Assembly (NCBI RefSeq): GCF_902686445.1
Contig: NC_062224.1
Location: 49,661,156-49,725,155, forward strand
Direction of reading: 5' to 3'
Source: Sciurus carolinensis
Taxonomy: Eukaryota > Chordata > Mammalia > Rodentia > Sciuridae
Length of the DNA: 64,000 nucleotides
The notes under the pieces are model-generated. The model was not told where the DNA came from and searched no databases. It saw only the letters and a list, made by a program, of their open reading frames with translations. Position 1 is the first letter of the stretch; every line of letters starts with the position of its first letter. A program made the translations under genes and the position numbers. Below, in pieces: positions 36,001-47,111 of the stretch.

Positions 36001-38059
36001 TTTTGACTCAATTTGAATGTGCTTTTTTTTTTAGTTTGAGTGAACTTGAATCATAATATCATTTTTTTTTTTTTTTTTTTTTTTTTTTTAGCTCCCACAC
36101 ATGGACCCTGATGCTTACCCTAATTGCTGACTGGTTCTGGGTGAACTCAAATAATCATATTCTCTGTTTTCAGCCTGTTTTATTTTTTAAAAAACAGTTT
36201 AGGAAAGAATGCATCTAGTTTCACATCCTTTCTCACAGACAGAATGAGGGAGAGATAACATATAACAAAGTTACAAAGACATACCTCAAATGAATTATGA
36301 CTTTCTTGTTAACTAATAAGTTCGGGCTATAACTAATAATTAGGGGTAATATGCAGTGTATGCTTCTCACAGATATTCAGAAAATAGTAAATGATTCTGA
36401 GAACTTGGAGAACCTGATTGTAACTGCTTGGGACTGTTCTAAACAGAACAAACCCATCCTATAGATGTGTTCTGTTTGGCTTGCAATTAAAAAACTTTTT
36501 GGTTTGTTTTTTTAGAACAGGTTGCCAATGTTTAACAATTATAAAATTTTATGTAAAACCTAGGTTCAAATTTCTTTTGAAATAGTAAGAACCGGCCAAA
36601 CCAGGCCTTCATTCCTAAGTAAAAATAAATAAAACTCAGCAGAGTGAGGTCTTCAGCAGCTCCCTCCTCATCCTGCCTCACCCCTGCAGGCATTTGAGGA
36701 TTAAACCCCTGGATTGTGGTGTGCAGAGAAATAGGAGGGGAAAGGAAGAAACACAAACAAACAATAAACCTTATCACTTCCAGGTGGGAAGAAACTCATC
36801 CCACATACTTGCAGTCTAATAGATAATATCATGTGGTTTTGCTTCTTTATCAGAAATTTCTTCTTTGGTGATGATCTGAGGAGCAGGTAAGGTGGAGTGG
36901 CTGCCGTTGCTATAGAAACAGAGGAGGAAAAGCTAGCATCAAGCTTGTGAGTGCTTGCTTTTCCTCCGCCAGCGATCTTCTCACAATTCCCTGAAGCTTC
37001 CTGCAGTTGCATTTTTACATTTTACTCTATAAAGGGTGAATACTATACTATCCAAGGCTTTTCATGATTTCAGTAATGGAGGATTACAAAAGATTTTGCA
37101 CTATGAAGAGTACTGCCAGAAAATGCAATCCCTTAATGGGTGGGCGTGGCTGAACCACTAGAAATACAGTTCTAACTCCGCCCTGATGACCCAGAGGTTT
37201 GGAGATCTCAGGGAATGCCCAGGGCCTGGGCTTTTGCCCTAGCTTCTTCTTTTAACGGAAGTGAGAGACCACTGCATGCTTCTGACAGGGCTAGAGTAAA
37301 ACACGCTGCTTTTGCTCTTGCTCTGCAAGGCCCATGATGCAAAATCGCCTGGGGAGCATTTGCCTGTCTGGCTGTGAGTTTGGTATCTCACAGAGAGATT
37401 TTGATCAAGCATGACTCCAGTGCATATAGTGATCATGGAAAATTTCAGTGTTGTTATCCAAGGAGAAATGGACAAAAAGGACCAAACTGCCCTTGGCTTT
37501 TCCTGAGTCATGGAAGCAGAACAGATCAAAGAGACTCAAAAAGTCAAGGGCACATTTCGCAAAGACCTGATTCTAGTATTTGGCCTGAATAGTAAATAAG
37601 GTGGCATCAGTCCATTGGATCCATGTGTTCAGCAAATATTTAGGCAGCCTTCCCTTTGTGTTGGGCACTGAGGTAGGCCTGTAAACTCTGTTTACTTGGT
37701 TTTATGTACAGTCAGAGACACTTAACCCTCACAACCCTAATGACCATGTTTCCAAAACTTTGTGCCTCATAATTTTTCTGTACCTGAATTATTTTTTCAT
37801 GGCTGCCCTGCTCTGAGTAGATTGATAGTATGTGCTTTATTCTAATCACTCAAAAAGGCATAAATAAAGTGAATAATTATATGAATTTATTCAGGTGACT
37901 AAAACTGCCTCAGCTTCTTACCCTGTCTAACCCATTGTGTCCTGAGTTAATCTCGCCTGACTGCCAAATTGAATTTCAGTAATTTCAGGATCATATTATC
38001 CTAACTGGTCTTTTGTGACAATTGAACACAAAATATCTGGTCCTCATTTCAGATTTGAT
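33036..38059. other. Unrecognised non-coding DNA, 5 kb
   Basis: The longest stretch without a recognised mobile element apart from the T28 tract and a possible L2 scrap near 37630. Open frames do not exceed about 103 codons and show no motif. Unique intergenic or intronic sequence is the simplest reading. Confidence 0.5.
36062..36089. repeat. T28 homopolymer
   Basis: Twenty-eight consecutive T. If it is the tail of an antisense retrocopy, the inserted body would lie to its right, but I do not recognise that body. Confidence 0.97.
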
Positions 38060-38285
38060 ACTATCACAATAACAATAGCTAACCTTTATTACTACTTGCA
38101 ATGCATAAGGCACTTGGCTAAGTCTTTGTGTGCATTTCTTTTTTAATCCTCTTAATAGCCCTGTGTAGTAGGACTATTTGATTCCCCCTTTGCAGATGGG
38201 CGGGTTCAAATTTAAAAAGTTAGCTTATCCAAGGTAATATAGCAAGAAGGGGCTGGTGCCATGACTCAATCCAAGCCTGGTTAAG
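38060..38285 (-). mobile_element. MIR SINE, antisense
   Basis: Reverse MIR order: aatagctaacctttattact, aaggcacttggctaagtc, ttaatcctcttaatagccc, gtagtaggactatttg, then ccaaggtaatatagcaag. Confidence 0.85.
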
Positions 38286-38668
38286 ATCAGAAACATTTTA
38301 ACTCTTTGCAATTTTGCTCTGCAAAACTCAGTGGATCTTCTGAACACAGCTGAGCATTTCTGAGCAGTACCATACTAAGAGGGTAATTTTATATCCTCTG
38401 GTCTGAATGAATTTATCTGCAGGGATCTGAGATCTGGTCCTATTTAAAAGGCTAACCCTTCTGGTTTTTAATAAAGAGGGAATTCTGAGGGTTGGTGAGT
38501 TTTTGGAATTTCCCTGTGCATATAAAGTCATGCTTTGATGGAGGTGAAATATAGAAATGAATACCACTTTCTTTTTAAGTTTGCTGAAGGTGAATATCTG
38601 TGTTTTAACTCTGACTTCACTCTAATAGCACATTATATTTAAATCTGGTAGAATCAAAGACAACAACA
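38286..38668. other. Unrecognised non-coding DNA
   Basis: Nothing recognised. Confidence 0.5.
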
Positions 38669-38768
38669 GGGCTGGGGTTGTGGCTCCCTGGCAGAGCACT
38701 TACCTAGCACCACATATAAATAAATAAATAAATAAAATAAAGTTCCATTGCCAACTATATATATATCA
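38669..38768 (+). mobile_element. ID SINE with internal deletion
   Basis: Starts gggctggggttgtggctc, then jumps from gagcacttacctagcacc straight to an AAAT-rich extended tail ending gccaactatatatatatc. The second promoter word (gttcaatcc) is missing. Flanks share acaacaa. Confidence 0.85.
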
Positions 38769-39396
38769 CAACAAATGTGCCCCAAAGTTGGCTCTTCTTT
38801 CTGACTCTACAACTTATGATCATGGTACTGCCATGGAGGCTGGTTTCAAACTTCAGTCATGTAGGATTCCTTCTTTCTATTTAAACTCTGTATCAGTCTT
38901 TCAGGGTTCCTTTGCAGTTTTTCTCATATCTATTCCAAATATTCCAGCTTTGCAATCACACTCTAGTTTCGGACATTGTTCCCTCATACCTAAACATTCT
39001 TAAGAGTTTCCTAACTGGCCTTTCTTTCTGTGTCCGAGCTTCACCTCTCCTTATATATCTTACATGTTACCTGTCAGGGTATCTGTTCACATATAAAAAT
39101 CACACCCAGACTTGAATGTCCAAGTTAAATTCTGTAGTCTCAATGAAGTCATGAAGTACATACCAAGAAATCGTCTCTCCAGTGCCTTTCTTATGTCCTA
39201 ATACTTTTCAGTTATATGAGGATAGGCCTTATCTCTGGTGAAAGAGATGGGTCCAATGTCTATATTCATATTTTCTTAGCCAGAGCATCCAGATATTATT
39301 GGTTGCAATGATAGCTTAGCTATAAAACTACATTTCCCAGTTCCCTAGAAAGAGGACTGGCCAGTTGTATATATAAACCGAAGTAGTCTAGATGTG
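38769..39396. other. Unrecognised non-coding DNA
   Basis: Nothing recognised. Confidence 0.5.
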
Positions 39397-39836
39397 TGTG
39401 TTAATTAAGTTTTCATTGGTGTGACCAAATTAACTGACAAGAACAACTTAGAGAAGGAGAAGTTTATTTTGGTCTTACGGTTTCAGAATTTCAGAAGTTT
39501 TGTTTGTGTTCGGTTGGCTCCATTGTTCTGAACCGGAGGTGAAGCAGAGCATCATGGCAAAAGGACATGGTGGAGGAAAGCTGCTCAGCTTATGGCAGCC
39601 AGGAAACAGAGAGAGAAGGATGAGCCAGGGGAACAAGATATAATCTCCAAGGGCATGCCCCGGTTACCCACCTCCTCTAGCTATGCCCCATCTGCCCACA
39701 GTTACCAACCACGAAATCTATTCAAACTAGGAAGGATCAATTAGATTACAACTTTTATAATCTAATCATTTTACTTCTGAACTTCCCTGCATTAACAGGT
39801 GTGCGTTTTTTTTTTTTTTTTGTCCACACCATGACA
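39397..39836 (-). mobile_element. Rodent MaLR-like LTR, reverse
   Basis: Reverse MaLR layout: tgtgttaattaagttttc, gagaaggagaagtttatttt, catcatggcaaaaggacatg, tatggcagccaggaaac, gggcatgccccggttac, acctcctctagctatgcccc and tctaatcattttacttctg, ending ccacaccatgaca. A T-tract (39806-39821) lies near its end. Confidence 0.78.
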
Positions 39837-41009
39837 AGTTGTGTCTTCATTTGGTTCCTCCAGAACCAAGGCTGGAGACAAGTATTCTCATACACCTTGT
39901 TTATTTTGGATGCAGTTTCAGTAAGTGCAAGAAGTAGAGAAACATGGGAGAACAAGAGAAGGGCAGCCTAGGAGATGTTAGTTATTAGGAATTAGCCACT
40001 GGGTGGTTGGAGTTTCATGTTACTGGGCAACTTTGGGATGCACACCTCAGATGCTAGAAGTTTCCTCCACTATCCCTAACTCTTTTAGCAGCCCGCTTTT
40101 CCTTAATTTAGAGTGGTGCACACTGAAAGGATCAGAACAAAGAATTATGGCTGGGGATCTTTTTAAAATAAAGTTTTCAGTTTTACGATGAGCAAATATT
40201 CTTTAAAATTTAGTGATGTAACAAATGAGGGGGGACCCTTAATGATGTAACATTAAGTGAAAAAAGTAGGATGTAAAAATTTTGGCTGTAATTGTAGCTG
40301 CAGAACACAAAAGCTGAGAAAGAGCTTTTAAAAATGGAGAAAATACACCAGAATGCAGTTGTTCACTCTCATAGCCCTAGCTCCTAGCACAATAAGTACA
40401 TAATAAATACTTGCTCTTCTTAACTAAGTATTGAAATTCAAGGTGAATTCATCTGTTTTCAAAATTTGCAATAAAGAGATCCTGTAGCTTTCATAATGAA
40501 AAAAAGAAAGTAACTGTATTCCAATAAGATGGATTTCACAGCCCCCAAACAGACTTTAATGTTCCTAGAAAGACATCAGATGCACCATGTACTATAAAAG
40601 AGCTTCAGGGAATACACCCTTCCTCCTCCTTCCTGTCTGGAGCATTGATAGGATACCATGGCAGTTATCCTGGATCAGGTGGAGAACTCAAAGATGAAAC
40701 CATGATTAAGAACAGTGGAGGAAAAAGATGGGAGGTTGGGTCTGTCATAACCATGGAGAAATAATACTAGTTCTGGACTGTCTAGCTATAGGCTTCATTT
40801 ATGCATAAGAACCAAAAAATGAAACCCACTATGTCATCTGTACCACTGCCATTTGTATTTCTGTTACTTGTAGCCAAACCTAATCCTTACTGTATTACAG
40901 TAAACCTCATCTCTTACAAGCCTGGAAACTTCTCTCCCTCTGTCACTCTCTTTGTTTGCTTGCAAAGGTATTTGTTTTCCTTTTTTTGACATCTCCTTCC
41001 ATTCTTGTC
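39837..41009. other. Unrecognised non-coding DNA
   Basis: No recognised repeat, RNA gene or exon. Confidence 0.5.
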
Positions 41010-42362
41010 TGTTTTTAAAAGTTTCTTTTAGTGCATTATACTCATACATAATAGTGGGGTTCATTTTGACATAATCATAACTGTATATAGCACAGTTTGC
41101 TCATTCTTACTCCTCAGTACTTCCCCTTTGCCTCCCTTTCTCCTTTCTCCTGACTCCCTTCTTCTGTTCTTCTGGTCTTCCATTTATTTATCATTTAAAA
41201 AATTGGTACATTATAGTTATACATAAAAGTGGAATTCATTGCAATGTATTCGTATATGCATATAGCATAAGTGGGCCAATTTCATTTCACTGGTCCAAGG
41301 AAACCTCACCTTCTTCAAAGATGAACTATCAAGTAAATATGATAGAGCTCAGTGTTAGAACTCATTCCTGGCATGGGCAAGGCCCTGGATTCAATCCTCA
41401 GCACAAAAGAAAAGAGAGGAAGAGAAGAGGGCAGGGAAAGGGAGTGGGGAATGGAAAAGGATCTATTCTACTGTTTTCCTTTTTATTTTATGCTTATTTC
41501 TCTGTAACTTCTGCGAATGAGAGAAAACATTCAGCCATTGACTTTCTGAGCCTGGCATATTTCACTTAGCATGATGTTCTCAAGTTCCATCCATTTTTCT
41601 GCAAAGGACATGATTTCATTCTTCTTGATGACTGAGTAAAGCTCCATTTTGTATATATACCACGTTTTCTTTGTCCATTCATCTGTTGACAGACAACTAG
41701 GTTGGTTCCATAACTTGGCTGTTGTGAATTGCACTGTTATAAACATTGGTGTGCATGTATCATTATAGTATACTGATTTTAGTTTTCTGGATAAATACCA
41801 AGGAGTGAGACAGCTGAGTCATGTGGTGGTTCCATTCCTAGCCTTTTGAAGAATCTCCATACTGCTTTCCAAAGTGGTTGTAGTAATTTCTAGTCTCATC
41901 AGCAATGTACAAGTGTACTTTTTCCCCTGCATCCTTGCCAGCAATTACTGTTATTTGTATTCTTGATGATTGCCATTCTAACTGGAATAAGTGAAATCTC
42001 AGTGTAGTTTGGATTCACATTTTTCCAATTGCTAAGGATGTTGAACATTTTTTCATATATTAGTCAGCCATTTGTGTTTCTTCTTTTGAGAAATGTCTGT
42101 TTGGATCATTTGCCCATTTATTGATTGGGTTATTTGTCTTTTTGGGTGGTAAGTTTTTTGAATTCTTTATATGTTCTGCTTATTAATCCCCTTATCAGAA
42201 GAGTAACTGGCAAAGATTTTTCTCCCATTCTGTAGGCTCTCTCTTCACACTCTTGTTTCCTTTGCAGTGCAGAAGTTTTTTAATTTGGTGCCATCCCACT
42301 TTTTGATTTTTGGTTTTATTTCTTGAGTTTTAGGAATCTTGTTAATGCCTATGTCAATATAG
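41010..42362 (-). mobile_element. L1, 3' segment of a 5'-inverted copy (antisense)
   Basis: Minus-strand L1: ORF2 C-terminal third and 3'UTR. Plus-strand landmarks are tttcacttagcatgatgttc, gtccattcatctgttgac, gttgtgaattgcactgttat, catttgcccatttattgatt and ctcccattctgtaggctctc. The 3'UTR with a C/T-rich block occupies 41010-41320. It is joined head-to-head at about 42362 to L1 sequence in the opposite direction. Confidence 0.88.
41341..41410 (+). mobile_element. Degenerate ID SINE
   Basis: atagagctcagtgttagaac, then gggcaaggccctggattc and aatcctcagcac, followed by an A/G-rich tail. It lies between the 3'UTR and ORF2-end parts of the antisense L1. Confidence 0.75.
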
Positions 42363-43390
42363 TAGTTTTTGAAACTCTAGCCATAGTAATCAGGCAAAAT
42401 AAGGAAATTAAAAGGATATAAATAGGAAAAGAAGAAACCAAATTAGCTATTAGCTAACATAATCTTATACTTAGAAGACCCCCCCCCAAAAAAAAAAAAA
42501 AAACTCCAGCAGAAGACTTCTTGAACTGATAAACAAATTCAGTAAAACAGCAGGACACAACATCAGCATACAAAAATCAATAGTTTTCCTATATTCCAAT
42601 AATGAATCCCCTGAGAGAAACCAGGAAAACAATTCTGCTCCCAGTAGCCTCAAAAACAAACAAACTTGGGAATAAATTTAACCAAGAAGGTGAAAGACCT
42701 CTACAGTTAAAATTATAGACCACTGAAGAAGGAAAGTGAAGAAGACTTAGAAGATGGGAATTCTCTGATGCTCTTAGGCAGAATTAACATTGTCAAGATA
42801 GTCGTATTTCCAGAAGTGATTTACAGATTTAATGCAACCCCACCAAAATACCAAAGACATTCTTCAAAAAACTAGGAAAAAAATAAACAAACAAAAAAAC
42901 AGTCTTAAACTTCATGTGGAAGAATAAAAGACCCAGAACAACCAAAGCAATACTGAGCAAGAAGTGTGAGGTTGCAGGTATCACAATACCTGATCTCAAA
43001 CTATACTATAGAGTTATAGCGACAAAAACAGATATTACCATAAAAACATATAGGAAGATCAATGAAATAAAACAGATGACACAGAGAAAAGTCTACAATA
43101 TCTTATCCTTGTCAAAGGTGCCAAAAATGTATGTTAGAGAAAAGACAGCCTTGTAAACATATGGCGCTGGGGAAACTGAATGCACACATGTAAAAGCACG
43201 AAACTAGATTCCCATCTCTCACCCTGCACAAAAATCAACTCAAAGTGGATCAGAGACTGTATAATGAATCAAAATGCAGTCTGTAACAAATAAATTATTT
43301 TTAAAAACTAGGAAATTAAAATTGTTACAATACTATTAAAAAAAAAAAAAAAAAAAAGAATTAGACCAAAAACCCTACAACTGCTAGAAG
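42363..43390 (+). mobile_element. L1, inverted 5' segment of the same copy (sense)
   Basis: Sense L1 ORF2 middle: caggcaaaataaggaaatt, gtaaaacagcaggacacaa, gaattaacattgtcaagata, ttcatgtggaagaataaaag, gcacaaaaatcaactcaaag, and finally attagaccaaaaaccctac. The last ORF2 position here lies just before the first ORF2 position of the adjoining antisense segment, which is what a twin-primed inversion predicts. Confidence 0.85.
43258..43360 (+). mobile_element. Short L1 3'-terminal insertion with poly(A)
   Basis: ataatgaatcaaaatgcagt and tctgtaacaaataaat match the extreme 3' end of the L1 at 28989. They are followed by an AT-rich stretch and A19. It splits the ORF2 reading between gtggatcagagact and gaattagacc. 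Confidence 0.65.
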
Positions 43391-43500
43391 ACCTGGAAGC
43401 TCCTTGAGAGGAAGATTGTATCTGTGAGTTTTGTCTCCACAGCACCCCACACAGAGCACACAGAACCAAGTCCTCAATAAATCTTCATGGAGGGAAGCAA
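43391..43500 (+). mobile_element. L2 LINE 3' end fragment
   Basis: tggaagctccttgagagga, ttttgtctccacagcacc and agtcctcaataaatcttcat follow the L2 3' end. Confidence 0.65.
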
Positions 43501-44747
43501 CTGGATTCGAGGAACTTGGAGAGCTACTGGTAAGGCATGGTATGGGATGATGTGGAGATCTGTAGATGAAGAAAACAAACTCTCAGCGCTCAAGAATTTG
43601 ATAATAAAACTGTGGGTGTGTCATTGTTTGCAGTTGATATACCTGGGCAGGTAAAGGCAGAAAGGGGTCCATCCATCCTCTGTCCCTCTGAATAAAAACA
43701 CTTCCCGTTTCTCTTCTGGCACCCTTGGTTCTTTGGTGTGTGCTGGCAACAGTTGGCTTGGCCTAGTGTTACCGTGACGTCTGAGATTTGAGGACTGATT
43801 CTCTACCCCCCCCCCACAATCCTCAGAAAGATTATTCTAGTGATAACTGAATAGCTTGAGTTAGCTGTGTGTGAACACAGAGGAAGTGGTTCCCTAGCAA
43901 CAGGAGCCTCTGAAAGCCTCTTAGCGCCCAGCACTTCTCTGGCTTTTTGTTTCCCCTCCTGCATGTTGCCTATCAGCAAATGGCCAGAGCTATTGCACCT
44001 GCTCTGAATTGAGGCCCATCAGTTAGACTCCAGACATTTGGTTTCACTAAGTCCAGGGGCTCTGTTCCTAGTTAGATCAAGCTGCTTTGTGAGGTCTGGG
44101 GCTTCTTTTGCTTCTGGTTAGACCATAATTCCCTCAGTTCTTACTTCCTTCTTTGTTCTTTGAGATTTTGACCCAAAATGGAAAATAATGAGGTGACTGA
44201 AGAAAATTTGAATTGCATTTTGTTATAATACTGTTTTTCTGCACGTTTTTCAGATGAACTAAATCTATGAAGAAAATGTTTTGTATTCCTTCCCCCGCCC
44301 CAGAAGAATTGACTCCTACCCCATTCTTCCTTTCAATTTGCCCACAGACAGCAAAAAATTCTTCACTTTTTAAATATGTCAACATCTTTAATATATATTT
44401 CAATATGCCAGATGGTTGGAGCAGTAATAAAGTACCAACTGTGTATTGTATTTATTGCTTTGGGCTCTAGAGACAGTCTCTTGACATTGGTCAACCTTTC
44501 TCTGGCCTCAGTGTTCTAGTTTAGAAAGTGTGAATTTATACAGACCATAGCACATAATGCCAGCCTGGGTCTAGAACTCCTAACTAGAAATCCCTTATTT
44601 GGTTTTCAAACAGCAGTCTATATGAGAGTAGCAAACCCACAGGAGAGAATTATATATAATATGCCTACCAGTTGGTTAGCATGAATTCAAAGCACTGACC
44701 ATCTAGCGAAGAGTGCTGGTGATGAATGATAACATGCACCTAATTAT
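43501..44747. other. Unrecognised non-coding DNA
   Basis: A C11 run is near 43806. No gene or repeat family is recognised. Confidence 0.5.
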
Positions 44748-44867
44748 TTTGAAACAGAGTCTCACTAAGTTACCCAGGCTACCCTCAAACTTGGTACCCC
44801 TTGCCTCAGCCTCCCGAGTCGCTGTGATTACAGGCATGCTGTGTGTAGCTGGCATGCAGCTAATTAT
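44733..44867 (-). mobile_element. B1-type SINE monomer, antisense, with 15-bp TSD
   Basis: Reverse B1-type half only: gaaacagagtctcactaag, ttacccaggctaccctc, gcctcagcctcccgagtc, gtgattacaggcatgc. Flanks catgcacctaattat (44733-44747) and catgcagctaattat (44853-44867) match at 14 of 15 bases. No ID half is present. Confidence 0.88.
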
Positions 44868-46529
44868 AATTGGGCTTAAGACCCCCCCGCCGAATCCATG
44901 TCATCTATAACTTTTAATATATTTTTATTCATTCATTTATTCAACCAATGAATATGTATAATTGTCTTCTACATAGAAGACACTATTTGTATCTTGTGGG
45001 AAAAATATAAAATGATATATTCTGTAACCTTAGGGAGATCTCAATGTAAAAGAGGTTTGCTAGATGTTCATGTGACTAGTAACAGACAAGCAAGATGGTA
45101 GCTTAAAGAGAGAGAAACCATATGTGATGGTCTTTCTCTTGCATCACATCTTTCCATGAGAGGTTGGTGAAGGAGGTTTAGAATGAATCCACCTTTCAGA
45201 GTGATCAAGCAGACTGAATGTGAGGGAGAAGGAGAGATGAGAAGGTTATATCCATAGTGTAGCTAAACAGAGGGTTTGGTTCCCAAGACTATGAATCCAG
45301 CTCTTGTTATTAACCTCCCATTTATCAAGATAACAAAACAATGAACTCCCCCTGCATCATGATGTTCTGTTTCCACCCAAATGTTCTATTTTTAATCAAT
45401 GTTAAGAGCTTGACATTTGTCAGCCCAAGTGACATAAAACAGAAATCAGGACGAGAATTTATCTGAGATCTGGAAAAAGTAAAAAATAAACCCTAGCTTA
45501 GGGGAAATTTGAAATGCCACTGTTTATCTTATTTTCCTCCCAGGCATAATTTTCCACTAGTAAATGAAAAAGAAGAAAAATATGTCTTAGTAGCTAAACC
45601 CTCTGGGAGGGAGGCTGTCTCTTTCACAGCCATGTGCCCCACAGGCTGAGGCATCTCTCCAGGCTGAAGTGCTCAGTCACAACCATGGTCATGGTCACAG
45701 TGAACCAGAAAAAAAAGTTATAAATGAATAGAAATGTGGTGGAAGAAAAGACTAACCAAATCAGATAGCCACGGTGTTCTTTCTCAGGCTGCTTAGACTG
45801 GTGGAGAGCAAAAATCTATCGACCACTCTTAATGCAGCCAGGTGACAAGCCTTTGGGGGATCATTTCAGAGTTATTAAAATAGCCACTGCCTTCTGTGGA
45901 CTTGACACCTCTTGAAGATTTATGAAGTGAAGAATGCAAGGCAGGCAATAAAAAAGCCTTTCTAACCAAATAAATGATTTGTACCCCATGGGCAGAAAGG
46001 ACAGTGAGGTCCCCACCCAAAAAAGGAATACAATTTCCCCAAGGACATTTCCTGAATCATGAGGCTGGGACTCTGATGTAACTAAGCAACTCCTAAGGCA
46101 TAGTTTCCTCTCCCCATCACTTTCAGTATTTCCAATTTTGAACCTAATTCTATACAAGAAGATCATGACTCATTAATTTTAAGATACTGTAGATGGGTTC
46201 TCCATGTCCATGGTATCCCATGTAGATGGGATACCAGGCTCTGCCTCCTATGCCCATTCACATAAAGTAAAGAAATTAATGCTTATTGAGCATCTCCTAG
46301 ACCAGACATCCTACATGTGTCCCATCTTATAATTAGGAGGTAATTTATTTCTCTTTGAGTCACTGCACTTGAAGAGGGTGAACTAGAGGGAGCATATATG
46401 AAAACCTCCTCTGTCTGTTACAAAAAAAGGAGGAAGATTTCTGTGTTTTGTAGAAAACAAACACTTGACTTGAATACCATTCTTCATAAAGCTTCCACAG
46501 TTATTCTATTTGAATCTGTTATTAAAACA
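44868..46529. other. Mostly unrecognised; L2/MIR scraps
   Basis: ttcattcatttattcaacc near 44928 and cttattgagcatctcctag near 46282 look like MIR/L2 remnants. No gene recognised. Confidence 0.45.
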
Positions 46530-46665
46530 CCTTGACATTGGGTAGGAAAGATGTAATTTTCATTTTATAGGTAAAGAAACTGAGTTACAAAGCAATTAAG
46601 TGACATGATTAAGGTCATCAGGCAAATTAGGAGTAAAAGTAAGATGAGACCTTCACATTTTCTGA
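46530..46665 (-). mobile_element. MIR fragment, antisense
   Basis: ttttcattttataggtaaag, aaactgagttacaaagc, aattaagtgacatgattaag. Confidence 0.7.
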
Positions 46666-46744
46666 CTTCTAGTATAGAGAAAAATGTCATACATTTTTGT
46701 ATTATTTATTTCTTGATGTACCTGGTATGAATGGGTGTGGCAGG

Positions 46745-47010
46745 CAACATCAGTGGGAAAGAACATGGGCTTCCAATTCAGACATTCTAGATGCAAATTC
46801 GAGCTCAACTTCCTATTTATGGTTTGACTTTGGGAAATTTCCTTATCTGTAAAATAGGATAATAAGATCTACCTAATCAGTTAGGACTATGAGGATAGTT
46901 CAACACAATATATGGAATGCACAATGCCAAGAACAGTAAAGGATTAAATAGAGAATTGAGAAGGGTGTCTGGAACAGAGTGTCTGATAAATGTTAGCCAT
47001 CATTATTACC
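46745..47010 (+). mobile_element. MIR SINE
   Basis: MIR order over its length: gggcttccaattcagacatt, gactttgggaaatttcctta, tctgtaaaataggataataa, and gataaatgttagccatcatt at the end. Confidence 0.8.
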
Positions 47011-47111
47011 ATTGTTGTATCATCATAGATTCCCTCAAATACGCTGGTCTCTCCTGCCACAACTCTACCATCTCATTGCAGTAACAGGATTATGTAGAGA
47101 ATAAGTTACTA

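Noticed and set aside
37130..37350. Locally GC-richer stretch considered as a promoter or CpG island
   Set aside because: CpG dinucleotides are few and no initiator, TATA or exon signal was convincing.
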